Below are positions 1 to 6,691 of a DNA stretch of 22,342 nt, piece after piece. A program made the translations under genes and the position numbers. Origin of the DNA: a virus. Under the pieces are notes generated by a model. The model did no database searches and had not been told where the DNA came from. It saw only the letters and a list, made by a program, of their open reading frames with translations. Each line of letters starts with the position of its first letter. The stretch's first letter is position 1. The DNA lies in the IMG/VR virus record IMGVR_UViG_3300001450_000362, positions 1 through 22,342 of that record. One strand, written 5' to 3'.

Positions 1-18
1 TATAAGATAAAGATACTA

Positions 19-75
19 TCACGGGTTGCTCTCCGCTGATTCGTTGTGATATCCTTGGCTTGCCGCTTTTATCAT
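19..75 (-). other. Possible 18-codon leader ORF
   Basis: An ATG at 75 opens 18 codons ending in TGA at 19-21. It is preceded by GAGGTGACC, the same ribosome-binding sequence used by several genes near 12-13 kb, but 13 nt from the ATG, which is long. Bases 1-8 (TATAAGAT) and 74-81 (ATCTTATA) are inverted repeats that could pair around it. It could be a tiny peptide, a gene remnant or nothing. The window edge hides its context. Confidence 0.15.
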
Positions 76-103
76 CTTATAGCTGCGGTCACCTCGTGTT
101 GTA

Positions 104-138
104 GGAGAGCGGATTAGTCACCCGCTCTCCTTCTTTTT
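104..138 (+). terminator. Rho-independent terminator, rightward
   Basis: A perfect 9-bp stem (GGAGAGCGG at 104-112, CCGCTCTCC at 122-130) with a 9-nt loop is followed by TTCTTTTT at 131-138. The T-run lies on the plus-strand side, so it would stop rightward transcription entering from before the window. No T-run follows the hairpin on the minus strand, so it is a poor terminator for the leftward genes beside it. Confidence 0.75.
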
Positions 139-424
139 AAAGTCCCTTTTCCACCTTATCAACAATCGTATCACCCAAGGTTTTGCCGTTAGCGTACTTC
201 GGGAAAGTAAATTCCTTGCGAATTATCGCAAATATCTTTTCCTTTAAGCCGCTACTGTTGGTCTCGCTAGGAGCGTCTAACTCTTCCCTCACCAAAGATG
301 CAGCCGTTATGCTCCTTTCAGCGGCCTTGGCCTTTATCTTCTCTATTAGCCTGACAGGAAAAACAATGTTCCAAGTCCTTGAAACCTCATCCATCCGTCT
401 TGGTCTGTTTTTCCGTCCCGCCAT
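137..424 (-). CDS. Ribbon-helix-helix (Arc-like) small protein
   Basis: A 95-aa protein. Residues about 15-50 fit a ribbon-helix-helix fold: a short strand (TWNIVFPV), a charged amphipathic helix (RLIEKIKAKAAERS), a turn, then a second helix (TAASLVREEL). Such proteins dimerise, bind palindromic DNA through the strand and are usually transcription regulators. The C-terminal 45 residues are unassigned. I chose ATG 424 over the TTG three bases upstream because GGAG sits 9 nt before it; a later ATG at 394 would reduce the 38-bp overlap with the preceding gene. It is the last gene of the leftward recombination cluster. Its target is unknown; the repeated palindromes elsewhere in the window are one candidate, by inference only. 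Confidence 0.6.
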   Translation of the reverse strand: MAGRKNRPRRMDEVSRTWNIVFPVRLIEKIKAKAAERSITAASLVREELDAPSETNSSGLKEKIFAIIRKEFTFPKYANGKTLGDTIVDKVEKGL

Positions 425-725
425 CAACCTTTACTCCAACTATGGTTTCGTAAATATCATTCGCAACCGCTGCATATCCCGCAATGTCAACATGAGAATC
501 GTGCTTAGGTTTATTCATACACCGTGCAAATTTAGTTAAGTTCATCATCATTGCAACATCGTATGCTGTTAAGGGGTTACCGGCCCATCTTCGATTGGTG
601 ATCCAGACATTCCACAACGCTGCAATCCGCGTGTGGTTCAGTGTGGCGTCCCCATAATCATCATGCCGATCTCCGCAGACTTTGTCTGTGGCCTCTTCAA
701 GAATTATTTTTTTGTCGTCGTGCAT
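387..725 (-). CDS. DUF6378-family phage protein
   Basis: A 112-aa protein matching my recollection of the DUF6378 pattern: an N-terminal 'ILEEATDKVCGDRHDDYGD' helix, a middle 'TAYDVAMMMNLTKFAR' helix and a C-terminal 'DSHVDIAGYAAVANDIYE' segment. The acidic/His helices resemble all-alpha NTP pyrophosphatases (MazG-like), so nucleotide clean-up is possible, but the family's activity is not established. The gene starts at ATG 725, overlapping the upstream stop as TAATG, with a purine-rich GGGGGGAATA just before it. It is translationally coupled within the recombination/DNA-metabolism cluster. Confidence 0.7.
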   Translation of the reverse strand: MHDDKKIILEEATDKVCGDRHDDYGDATLNHTRIAALWNVWITNRRWAGNPLTAYDVAMMMNLTKFARCMNKPKHDSHVDIAGYAAVANDIYETIVGVKVDGGTEKQTKTDG

Positions 726-1159
726 TATTCCCCCCTCGATTCAAACCGGGCTAACAGCGCTATCCACATTGTTTGTGCCTCGATGTTAGATTTAAGCTCT
801 GATCTGCTATCTATAACGCAAAACTCTCTCACTGCGGCGATTGCGCTCTCTTCATCTACAGCAAAAGACAAATCTGCGTCTACTAACCACTGTTGAAACA
901 CTTGATCTCTGCAAAACATCCCAGCTTGATTAGATAGTTTTCTACCTTCCTTCACGCTTTCAGGCTCAATAATCTGTTCTTGCTCGTCCAATCGCGCCAT
1001 CCCGATCATATACCGCGAACCAATCGGATCACTCATAAGATCAGAGGGGACATCATTTGGGTGGACAACGATTGTTACTGCAATCCCGTCCTTTGTTTGG
1101 CGAAGCGCGGTCTTTACCGCTTCAAATCCGTAACTTCGCTCTCGAACTTCGATATCCAT
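725..1159 (-). CDS. Conserved phage protein of unknown function
   Basis: A 144-aa soluble protein. The N-terminal half reads like a compact beta-rich domain ('GIAVTIVVHPNDVPSDLMSD... GSRYMIGMARL'). The C-terminal half (from about residue 80) is helical, with 'LSNQAGMFCRDQVFQQWL' followed by 'AIAAVREFCVIDSRSEL'. I recognise this two-part pattern from phage genomes, where it lies near HNH and recombination genes, but I cannot name a family or function. Start ATG 1159 has AAGGAG 13 nt upstream and lies 46 bp inside the preceding HNH-like gene. The stop overlaps the next start (TAATG). Confidence 0.6.
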   Translation of the reverse strand: MDIEVRERSYGFEAVKTALRQTKDGIAVTIVVHPNDVPSDLMSDPIGSRYMIGMARLDEQEQIIEPESVKEGRKLSNQAGMFCRDQVFQQWLVDADLSFAVDEESAIAAVREFCVIDSRSELKSNIEAQTMWIALLARFESRGE

Positions 1160-1407
1160 TCTTCTGGATCAACTCCTTGCTTGGCCCACCACCGTCTTTC
1201 GTTACCATCCATATGAAGCTCCATGTGATGAGGAGTACATAAAGGGACGGTCTTATCGTCCGGTACTTTAAGAGACATGGCGGCGGGTGCCGTAAACATT
1301 ACATGATGGGCTACGGTGTAGGGAGAGCCGCATATTAGGCACGGCTCTTCCCTGACACGCGCTAACCATTTCTTAGAACGGTATCTCGTCATCAAGCTCA
1401 ACTTCAT
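1114..1407 (-). CDS. HNH-like zinc-binding putative nuclease (DUF968/Ref-like)
   Basis: From ATG 1407 this is a 97-aa protein. It contains 'WLARVREEPCLICGSPYTVAHH', then 'DKTVPLCTPHHMELHMDG' and 'RRWWAKQGVDPEEW'. The CxxC pair, the AHH motif and the CxxHHxxxH motif are the arrangement of small phage HNH/Ref-type (DUF968-like) nucleases, in which cysteines hold zinc and histidines bind the catalytic metal. Start is uncertain: ATG 1407 has AAGG 8 nt upstream; ATG 1392 is also possible; a longer frame extends to 1506 but lies deep within the upstream gene. Its place among recombination genes suggests processing of DNA branches or ends. RusA at 3757 covers the resolvase role more clearly. Confidence 0.7.
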   Translation of the reverse strand: MKLSLMTRYRSKKWLARVREEPCLICGSPYTVAHHVMFTAPAAMSLKVPDDKTVPLCTPHHMELHMDGNERRWWAKQGVDPEEWISKFESEVTDLKR

Positions 1408-1738
1408 CTGCTGGGCCTTGCTGGGGCTCTGGTTTCTTGTATGGCTCTTGGAGCCACATAGAGAAGTACTGATCGCCGCTGCGGCTTTCCCACACGCGAC
1501 CACCAACCTCTAGCTTAACGATCTCCTGCCCCTCAGTTTGGCGGCGTTTACTACGATCAGTTTCCCGATTCTTAAAAGCCTCCATAAGGAACTTCACGCA
1601 ATCCTTTGTGATCTCAATATCGCCTGAGAAGTCGGGTTGTTTAGGGTTGTGGTTACTTGCAAAGTCCAACCGGACGTTCATGGTTTCTATCTTCCGCTTA
1701 TTGCGAAAGAAGTTACCGCCACCAAAGTTTGCCTTCAT
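1373..1738 (-). CDS. Single-stranded DNA-binding protein-like
   Basis: A 121-aa protein ending in ELDDEIPF, the acidic tail plus terminal Phe typical of bacterial and phage SSBs, which recruits partner proteins. The body has alternating strands ('MNVRLDFASNH', 'GDIEITKDCVKFLM', 'IVKLEVGGRVWE', 'YFSMWLQEP'), compatible with an OB fold. The first 19 residues are Gly/Arg/Lys-rich; a second Met at residue 20 is a possible start, but ATG 1738 has AAGGAG 10 nt upstream and forms a TAATG overlap with the Sak3 gene. Direct coupling to the annealing protein supports a role in single-strand annealing. The fold is inferred; the tail is seen directly. Confidence 0.65.
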   Translation of the reverse strand: MKANFGGGNFFRNKRKIETMNVRLDFASNHNPKQPDFSGDIEITKDCVKFLMEAFKNRETDRSKRRQTEGQEIVKLEVGGRVWESRSGDQYFSMWLQEPYKKPEPQQGPADEVELDDEIPF

Positions 1739-2616
1739 TATGCTGCTACTCCTTCATACTGCTCACCCTTTTGGGCTGCTCCTTTAGCCGCCTTAAATAT
1801 ACCCATTACCTGCTTATGATAAGATGGCGCATCTGAGGACAGCATTGAAACCACCTTTTTGTTCTTTAGGTAGAAACCTTCGATTGCCTTTACGCAATCA
1901 TCATTGTTCTCGTACATATCTTCACCGCTGTATCCTTCCTCTGGCCCTGATCCCCACTTATCGTGGATGCGAGGCATGAATGTCTCAAACACTTTGAGAA
2001 CCACATCAAAGCTGTCACTTTCCGTTATGTCGGCAAGCTTCGCATCCTCATCCATCTCAACAATATCTGCGTGATGGTCTAGGAATTGAGAGCGGAACTC
2101 CTCTAACTTAACATTGGCTGGGTTAATTTTAACCTGAGGCTTTGCTGCCTTAGGTTGATCCTTAACTTTCTTAGGCGCTTCTTTAGGCTCTTCCTTAGAC
2201 ACTTCCTTGGGGGCCTCGTCTCCATCACTAGGCGGCAAATCTTCACCAGCATAGATGTAATGGCCTAGCCCGTGGTATGAGATAGCTTTGGTCAAGCACC
2301 TCTGCAAAGAAGTATTGACCGCGAAAGCGTCTGGATTTTTTACCGCTTTGTTGCGGTAGTCCAAGACAGGCAATGTCTCTGTCTGATCATTGCCATCAAC
2401 CGTCACCGTCACCTTTACAAAAGCAAAACCACTAGTGTCCGCCGTGTAAGGAACACCATCAAAATAGTGTTTCTCGAAAGTAGCATCAGGAAAGTTCTCT
2501 TTCAGAATCCCCCATGCCCATGCCCAAGATAGGTAAGTTAGCCCGTTTTTATTCTCGGCATGTTCTGTGCAGTCAATCTTACTTAGCGTCTGCCAAGTGT
2601 TCTTTTTTGTCGTCAT
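1738..2616 (-). CDS. Sak3-type single-strand annealing protein (DUF1071)
   Basis: A 292-aa protein. The N-terminal 130 residues carry the DUF1071/Sak3 signature: 'TYLSWAWAWGILKENFPDATFE', 'GVPYTADTSGFAFVKVTVTVDG', 'LPVLDYRNKAV' and 'INTSLQRC-like' VNTSLQRCLTKAISYHGLG, then HYIYAGEDLPP. Sak3 proteins are Rad52-like annealases of phage recombination systems. The middle (about 133-170) is a Lys/Glu/Pro-rich linker, and the C-terminal 120 residues are an acidic helical domain not typical of the core. The start ATG 2616 is preceded by AGAAGGTGAC. It sits between a RecB-like nuclease and an SSB-like protein, the expected exonuclease-annealase-SSB set. One copy of the window's palindrome lies inside its coding sequence at 2119-2136. 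Confidence 0.85.
   Translation of the reverse strand: MTTKKNTWQTLSKIDCTEHAENKNGLTYLSWAWAWGILKENFPDATFEKHYFDGVPYTADTSGFAFVKVTVTVDGNDQTETLPVLDYRNKAVKNPDAFAVNTSLQRCLTKAISYHGLGHYIYAGEDLPPSDGDEAPKEVSKEEPKEAPKKVKDQPKAAKPQVKINPANVKLEEFRSQFLDHHADIVEMDEDAKLADITESDSFDVVLKVFETFMPRIHDKWGSGPEEGYSGEDMYENNDDCVKAIEGFYLKNKKVVSMLSSDAPSYHKQVMGIFKAAKGAAQKGEQYEGVAA
2119..2136. repeat. Palindrome copy inside the Sak3 gene
   Basis: TGGGTTAATTTTAACCTG matches the intergenic palindrome of the 7.7-14.9 kb region (core GTTAATTTTAAC). It is coding here (part of VKINPANVKLEE), far from any start codon, so it may be chance or an internal operator. Confidence 0.35.
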
Positions 2617-2643
2617 CTTTTGTCACCTTCTTCTGTTATAAAT

Positions 2644-2877
2644 CTATTTCTGAAATATCGATGGCACATAAACGAGTTGCTGTGCCTGTTCTTCTTTCTG
2701 CTCCTCTCTCCGTCCCCCTTGCTGCTCTTCTTTTTTACCTTCCAGCTTGTCTAGTCTCTCTCCTAGCCGTTCAAACCTAGAATGGGTCACGATATGAGAT
2801 AAAGCTGAAGGCACCACTATATGTACGCACCCGCTGAAAATGATACACGCACCTATTAAGAATATTAATCTAACCAT
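2644..2877 (-). CDS. Small lipoprotein with coiled-coil tail
   Basis: A 77-aa protein. Residues 1-16 are a short lipoprotein signal peptide (MVRLIFLIGACIIFSG) ending in a lipobox with Cys17; Phe at -3 is less usual than Leu. The residue after Cys is Val rather than Asp, so by the bacterial sorting rule it would go to the outer membrane. Residues about 33-68 are highly charged (RLGERLDKLEGKKEEQQ) and likely form a coiled coil in the periplasm. It overlaps the end of the upstream nuclease gene by 13 bp, so it is part of the recombination operon, an odd place for an envelope protein. It could be a superinfection-exclusion lipoprotein (compare T5 Llp) or an Rz1-like spanin part. I favour the former because no lysis genes are near. 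Confidence 0.6.
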   Translation of the reverse strand: MVRLIFLIGACIIFSGCVHIVVPSALSHIVTHSRFERLGERLDKLEGKKEEQQGGRREEQKEEQAQQLVYVPSIFQK

Positions 2878-3725
2878 TGCTCACACCATTCGTTAACTCG
2901 ACAATAATTATTAGAACAACGAACATACTCAGACTTTCTTTCTTCAATCCTCCTATCGTCCGTTTCGTTTGCGAGGGCTTCTGCCTCTTCCTTTGTATCA
3001 AATAGTCTTAGAGCGCGCTTGTTCTTGCCTTTGTACACAGCCCACTTACCGGGCCTCGTCCATCTCTCCTCATCTGTGCATTCCGGCAGTCCAGAAAATT
3101 CCTTCTCAAGCTCCGCTACGCGGTGAAGCCGGATACGTTCTCTCACAAATTCATCCTGCTCTTCCTCTGACCAAAGCGGAACATTAAGCTCCAAAATAGG
3201 CGCTGATGGATACCCGGCCCTTCTCTCTGAGTCAGCCTTCCGCCAGTCCCTTAACACACCAATAACGCTTAACGATCTAACCTTTAACCCCTTGGAGTGC
3301 CGCACCAGAAATGCATATACATTAAGTTGTTTCTCCCAGTCGGGGTGTCCGTCTTGCATGACCTTATAGACGCTTGTGCTTTTAAAGTCCTTGAGATCAA
3401 CAACTCCATCGTCCTCATACTGAAGATCGATAGCGCCCGATATAAGGGTGCCATCTACCGTATGAGACAACCTCTCTTCAGCAACATATGAATTGCTGCT
3501 GGCATTCTCAAAAACCTTATGTATCGCAGTGCCCATGACGCGATAAACTAACTCGCTAACATCCTCCGTAATATTATGTGAGTGCTCTTGCCTCAATTGT
3601 GAAATTCTGGGAGAATCGATAAGCGTGGTAACGCGAATACCATCGATCCTTTCCGGTGAACCCTCGAACTCTGTCAGAGCTTTAACGACAGGCTCAGGTA
3701 AGTCATTTTTGTTTGTGTACCTCAT
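2865..3725 (-). CDS. RecB/Cas4-like PD-(D/E)XK exonuclease
   Basis: A 286-aa nuclease of the PD-(D/E)XK superfamily. Motifs are in order: GTAIHKVFE with His69, the metal-binding Asp100 in ISGAID, Asp110-x-Lys112 in VVDLKDFK, and QLNVYAFL (Gln133, Tyr137), the RecB-family helix. Four cysteines follow (Cys216, Cys270, Cys275, Cys281); the last three form a Cx4Cx5C cluster reminiscent of the iron-sulphur cluster of Cas4 and AddB, though the first Cys is not N-terminal as it is in those. The likely job is to resect double-strand ends so that the Sak3 annealase can load. It is the first gene of the leftward operon; ATG 3725 is preceded by AAGG and lies 31 bp from the divergent RusA start. Confidence 0.8.
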   Translation of the reverse strand: MRYTNKNDLPEPVVKALTEFEGSPERIDGIRVTTLIDSPRISQLRQEHSHNITEDVSELVYRVMGTAIHKVFENASSNSYVAEERLSHTVDGTLISGAIDLQYEDDGVVDLKDFKSTSVYKVMQDGHPDWEKQLNVYAFLVRHSKGLKVRSLSVIGVLRDWRKADSERRAGYPSAPILELNVPLWSEEEQDEFVRERIRLHRVAELEKEFSGLPECTDEERWTRPGKWAVYKGKNKRALRLFDTKEEAEALANETDDRRIEERKSEYVRCSNNYCRVNEWCEQWLD

Positions 3726-3756
3726 GAATGGCGGACCTTAAATAATTAGGTGTGTA

Positions 3757-4155
3757 ATGGCAATAGATAATTTAGATGATTTTGGTAAAAAATTTAACTG
3801 GTTTTTTGAATGTACTATAATTGGGGAACCGGCAAGCAAATCAAACTCAAGAAAATTAGTTAAGTTTGGGAACCGGCCAGCAGTAATTAAGTCTGACAAG
3901 GCGCGTGGCTACGAGAAGATATTTCGAGGGCAATGCCCGGTGTTAGAGCCTTTGGTAACAGACGATGTTATCCTAGCTTGCCATATCTTTTATGCTAGTC
4001 GCCGTCCTGACCTAGATGAGAGTTTAATTATGGACCTGTTGCAAGACTATGTGATCAAGAATGATCGGCAGATTAAGGCAAAAATTATCTTGCATGGTCT
4101 GGACAAAGAGAACCCACATACAATTATCAAGGTTGCAAGACTGAGTGATTCCTGA
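3757..4155 (+). CDS. RusA-like Holliday junction resolvase
   Basis: A 132-aa protein. It has the RusA signature: an N-terminal strand followed by GEPASKSNSRKLV, then 'RRPDLDESLIMDLLQDYVIKNDRQI' (read in two halves: RRPDLDES and IMDLLQDYVIKNDRQI). The Asp residues in PDLD and the one in KNDRQ are the metal-binding acids of this family. A C-terminal strand 'NPHTIIKV' completes the fold. RusA dimers cut four-way junctions, here probably to resolve recombination or replication intermediates before packaging. An AGGTG ribosome-binding site precedes ATG 3757. It is divergent from the recombination operon and directly upstream of the primase-helicase. Confidence 0.8.
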   Translation: MAIDNLDDFGKKFNWFFECTIIGEPASKSNSRKLVKFGNRPAVIKSDKARGYEKIFRGQCPVLEPLVTDDVILACHIFYASRRPDLDESLIMDLLQDYVIKNDRQIKAKIILHGLDKENPHTIIKVARLSDS

Positions 4156-4167
4156 TATCTCCGATGG

Positions 4168-4189
4168 AGAGGTGACTAAGAGGTGACTA
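4168..4189 (+). promoter_or_regulatory. Tandem duplicated ribosome-binding site
   Basis: AGAGGTGACTA occurs twice head to tail (4168-4178, 4179-4189), directly before the GTG start of the primase-helicase at 4190. The second GAGGTGA ends only 3 nt before the start, the first 14 nt before it. The duplication itself is seen; any effect on translation is inference. Confidence 0.6.
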
Positions 4190-5923
4190 GTGAAAAGCGA
4201 TATCTCAGACGAAATCCGTGCGTTATTTGGTAACAAACCTGACGGCCAATACAGGCATACCTGTCCAGCCTGTAGCCATACACGCAAGCGGTCAAGCCAA
4301 CGTCAGCAATGCCTTTCGATAAAAGTAATCGATAAGGATGTCCGGTGGCTTTGCCATCATTGCGGAGAAAATGGGGGAACAATGAGGGAAGAAAAGCAAG
4401 ATAATATTGTGAAATTTAAGCCGCCTGTTGAGAAGATCGAAGACGCTGCCGTCACTTACCTGAAGAAGCGTGGCTTGTCTGAGGAGGTGATATCCTCTGG
4501 GCGCGTATTGTCTGCCAGCAAATGGTTGAGAAAAGCTGGCAAAGAGGAGCTATGTTGCGGCTTTCCATACGTCGATCCTGTCTCAGATAATATTTACGCA
4601 GTCAAATATCGTGGCATAGAGATCAAGGATTTCATACAGGAGGGCAGCGCCTCTTCGTTTTACGGTATAGAGCGGGTAAAACCTGAAGACCCGATAGTGA
4701 TTGTTGAAGGGGAAATAGATGCGCTTTCGCTAAGGGAAGCTGGCGTTAAGAACGCTATATCAGTTCCAAACGGCGCACCGCTGAAGGCGTCAGATGGATC
4801 GGTTGACCCGTCTGAAGATCGCAAGTTCAGCTACGTCTGGAACGCGAATGATGCTTTGAAAGAGTGCGATAAAATTGTCATAGCCGTGGACAGAGATGGA
4901 CCGGGCAAGGCGCTTGCTGAAGAACTGGCAAGGCGTATCGGTAAATCCAAATGCTTTACAGTTAATTTTCCCGAAGATTGTAAAGACGCGAATGATGTCT
5001 TGTTAAAGCATGGCAAGGCTACACTCTGTAATATTATAGATGCAGCGGAAGGATGGCCTATTGCTGGCCTGTTTGATGCAGAACATTATGCTGATCAAGT
5101 GCGTAACCTATATGAGAATGGCGCAGGTAAGGGCCTGACGACCGGCTTGGCGAATATAGATGAGCTGTTCACGATCAAATCTGGCATGGTGCATGTGATC
5201 ACCGGGGTGCCTAGCATGGGCAAGTCAGAGTTTGTTGATCAATTATTATTTAATCTCGCCCGCACATACGATTGGAAACACGCAGTCTGCTCTTTCGAAA
5301 ACCCACCACATATGCACATCAGTAAGTTCTTGGAGAAGACGCTGGGCAAGCCATTTCATAACGGGCCAAGCCCTCGAATGTCTGAGGAGGAAATGGAGGG
5401 TGCGCTTGATTGGCTCAAGGAGCATTTTATTTTTATGGAGCAGAGCGACGGTACGACTGCCACAATAGATGATATCTTGGAGAGGGCGTCTGCTGCTGTA
5501 TCTCGGATGGGGGTCAGGACATTAACCATTGACCCGTACAATTATATGGAGATGAACGTCGGGTCGAAATCCGAAACCAATCTGATCAGCGAGATGCTGA
5601 CTAAGGTTAGAAACTGGGCAGCAGCGCATGATGTCGCGGTGTTTTTCATAGCGCACCCGGCGAAATTATATCGCCAGACAGATGGCAACTATCCCGTGCC
5701 TAAGGGTTACGACATCTCCGCGTCAGCTAGTTGGTTTGCTAAAGCTGATATTGGGTTCACTGTGCATCGTAACTTCGACACAGAGCGCGTCGAAATCCAC
5801 GTTTGGAAAGTTCGCTTTAAACATTTGGGGAAGCAGGGTATGTCAGAATTGCAATACGATGTGGTGACTGGCACCTATTCTGAAATCCCTGATGTGTGGG
5901 ACAACGATTGGATGAAGGATTAG
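4190..5923 (+). CDS. Bifunctional primase-helicase (T7 gp4-like)
   Basis: A 577-aa replication protein with three parts. Residues 25-58 hold a zinc-binding domain (Cys25, Cys28, Cys55, Cys58). Residues about 168-275 form a TOPRIM primase core with VEGEID (Glu173, Glu175) and the DxD motif VDRDGPG (Asp234, Asp236). Residues about 315-577 form a RecA-type hexameric helicase with Walker A GVPSMGKS (339-346), SFENP near 368-372, Walker B TLTIDPYN (444-451) and FFIAHPAKL. Length is close to T7 gp4. It unwinds the fork and lays down primers. The start is GTG 4190, needed to keep the zinc domain whole. It follows RusA by 34 bp and ends 5 bp from a convergent small gene. No DNA polymerase is present in the window. 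Confidence 0.92.
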   Translation: MKSDISDEIRALFGNKPDGQYRHTCPACSHTRKRSSQRQQCLSIKVIDKDVRWLCHHCGENGGTMREEKQDNIVKFKPPVEKIEDAAVTYLKKRGLSEEVISSGRVLSASKWLRKAGKEELCCGFPYVDPVSDNIYAVKYRGIEIKDFIQEGSASSFYGIERVKPEDPIVIVEGEIDALSLREAGVKNAISVPNGAPLKASDGSVDPSEDRKFSYVWNANDALKECDKIVIAVDRDGPGKALAEELARRIGKSKCFTVNFPEDCKDANDVLLKHGKATLCNIIDAAEGWPIAGLFDAEHYADQVRNLYENGAGKGLTTGLANIDELFTIKSGMVHVITGVPSMGKSEFVDQLLFNLARTYDWKHAVCSFENPPHMHISKFLEKTLGKPFHNGPSPRMSEEEMEGALDWLKEHFIFMEQSDGTTATIDDILERASAAVSRMGVRTLTIDPYNYMEMNVGSKSETNLISEMLTKVRNWAAAHDVAVFFIAHPAKLYRQTDGNYPVPKGYDISASASWFAKADIGFTVHRNFDTERVEIHVWKVRFKHLGKQGMSELQYDVVTGTYSEIPDVWDNDWMKD

Positions 5924-5928
5924 GGTAG

Positions 5929-5949
5929 CTACCCTCTGCGTGAGGGTAG
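5929..5949 (+). terminator. Hairpin at the end of the primase gene
   Basis: CTACCCTC (5929-5936) pairs perfectly with GAGGGTAG (5942-5949) around a 5-nt loop, 5 bp after the primase stop. No immediate T-run follows; T-rich sequence begins about 15 nt later. It may end rightward transcription weakly or protect the 3' end. The same bases encode the last residues and the stop of the convergent gene. Confidence 0.4.
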
Positions 5950-6099
5950 TCCCATTCTACTTTGCAATTTCTTTTTTGTGGCTTTGTTCTCTGGTGTGGG
6001 GGCAATAGTTTTGGGTCTAGCAATCTTTGTGCCCACCCACATACCAACAAAATATGATACGATCACAAACCCAAAAAATAAAATACCTATCGTGCTCAC
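5929..6099 (-). CDS. Small single-span membrane protein
   Basis: A 56-aa ORF from GTG 6099. Residues 4-23 are a hydrophobic span (IGILFFGFVIVSYFVGMWVG), followed by a basic tail (KATKKKLQSRMGLPSRRG) that should stay in the cytoplasm, giving an N-out, C-in arrangement by the positive-inside rule. GAGAG lies about 9 nt upstream of the GTG. It is packed 15 bp after the preceding small gene, which supports it being real. Function unknown; early phage membrane peptides often modify host envelope functions, but nothing here shows that. Confidence 0.55.
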   Translation of the reverse strand: MSTIGILFFGFVIVSYFVGMWVGTKIARPKTIAPTPENKATKKKLQSRMGLPSRRG

Positions 6100-6114
6100 T
6101 TGTGTTGCTCTCTT

Positions 6115-6297
6115 CTATTGCCTCAATCTCTGGTAGTGATCTTCGGCTAGTCTTGTGCAAATAGGGCAAGCGTCTATGTGTGTAATCAAAAGATCACGCC
6201 CGGTGCCAGAGCACACTTTGCAACTGTGATGTGCGTTGGTCGAGCGCCTTGTCTCACTATCGTCATTCTCCCTTGGTGAATGCCTGTAACTATACAT
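6115..6297 (-). CDS. Small Cys-x2-Cys zinc protein
   Basis: A 60-aa protein from ATG 6297, with GGAG 7 nt upstream. It has paired CxxC knuckles, CKVCSGTG and CPIC, 16 residues apart, like one repeat of the DnaJ-type zinc finger. The N-terminus is rich in Ser, Arg and Asn and probably disordered. Phages often carry such single-knuckle proteins of unknown role. It belongs with the other small leftward genes and resembles the CxxC protein at 7499-7654 in its CxxCxGxG motif. Confidence 0.65.
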   Translation of the reverse strand: MYSYRHSPRENDDSETRRSTNAHHSCKVCSGTGRDLLITHIDACPICTRLAEDHYQRLRQ

Positions 6298-6508
6298 CAA
6301 TCGTCTCCATTTATTAAGGAGCGGGGGCCTTGTTTCTCAGAATTTCTTCTCCACAAGACCCCCTATCGACTACTCAGAGCCGCCATGATTTAAACCTCAC
6401 ATGGACCGGGCGCGTTTGCGGCTTCGCTAATGGTGCTAATTCACCAGCTAATCCACTTCTTTATCGCAGCGCCTCTGCGACTACCCAGCAGCCACCGGGA
6501 CGTTATGA
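6298..6508. other. Hairpin-rich non-coding stretch
   Basis: About 210 bp between two leftward genes without a convincing gene. It holds a series of inverted repeats: GGGGG-CC-TTGT (6323-6333) with ACAA-GA-CCCCC (6353-6363); CCATG (6383-6387) with CATGG (6400-6404), enclosed by AGCCGC (6378-6383) with GCGGCT (6418-6423); TGGTG (6431-6435) with CACCA (6442-6446); CGCAG (6465-6469) with CTGCG (6475-6479). GCTAAT is repeated three times at 6426-6452. It could be a structured RNA on either strand, but I match it to no known family. Confidence 0.4.
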
Positions 6509-6691
6509 TTATGTGGTCAAACCAACAAGCTCAGAGCCAGCGGCTGGGTTCTCTCTGTCATACTTTAGCTCCGCGTTTTTTATAAGAAACTGAACCTGCG
6601 CCGAAACATTTCGACATTCTTTGTTGCACATTTTTTTAAGTGATTCATGCACTTCGTCTGGTAAGTTGATGTGAATTCTTTTCATAGCCAT
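6509..6691 (-). CDS. Ribbon-helix-helix (Arc-like) regulator
   Basis: A 60-aa protein from ATG 6691 (AGAGG 7 nt upstream; an upstream TTG at 6712 is not needed). It is almost only an RHH domain: strand MKRIHINLP, helix DEVHESLKKMCNKECR, turn NVS, helix AQVQFLIKNAEL. This is the Arc/MetJ class that binds palindromic operators as dimers of dimers. It is the second RHH protein in the window and, like the first, sits at the far end of a leftward cluster. Candidate operators are the repeated TTAA palindromes, by inference only. Confidence 0.75.
   Translation of the reverse strand: MAMKRIHINLPDEVHESLKKMCNKECRNVSAQVQFLIKNAELKYDRENPAAGSELVGLTT

Noticed and set aside
5817-6050. Open frame of 77 codons on the minus strand
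   Set aside because: It overlaps the primase end and the 56-aa membrane protein in another frame; Pro/Cys/His-rich nonsense-like sequence.
6361-6510. Possible tRNA on the minus strand (GGTTTAAATC and a D-arm-like GCTGGTGAATTAGC)
   Set aside because: No matching acceptor stem, anticodon stem or 5-bp T stem with a 7-nt loop could be formed.
6330-6593. Open frame of 87 codons on the plus strand
   Set aside because: No ATG or ribosome-binding site at its start, unlike its neighbours in direction, and it overlaps the well-supported RHH gene; most likely incidental.
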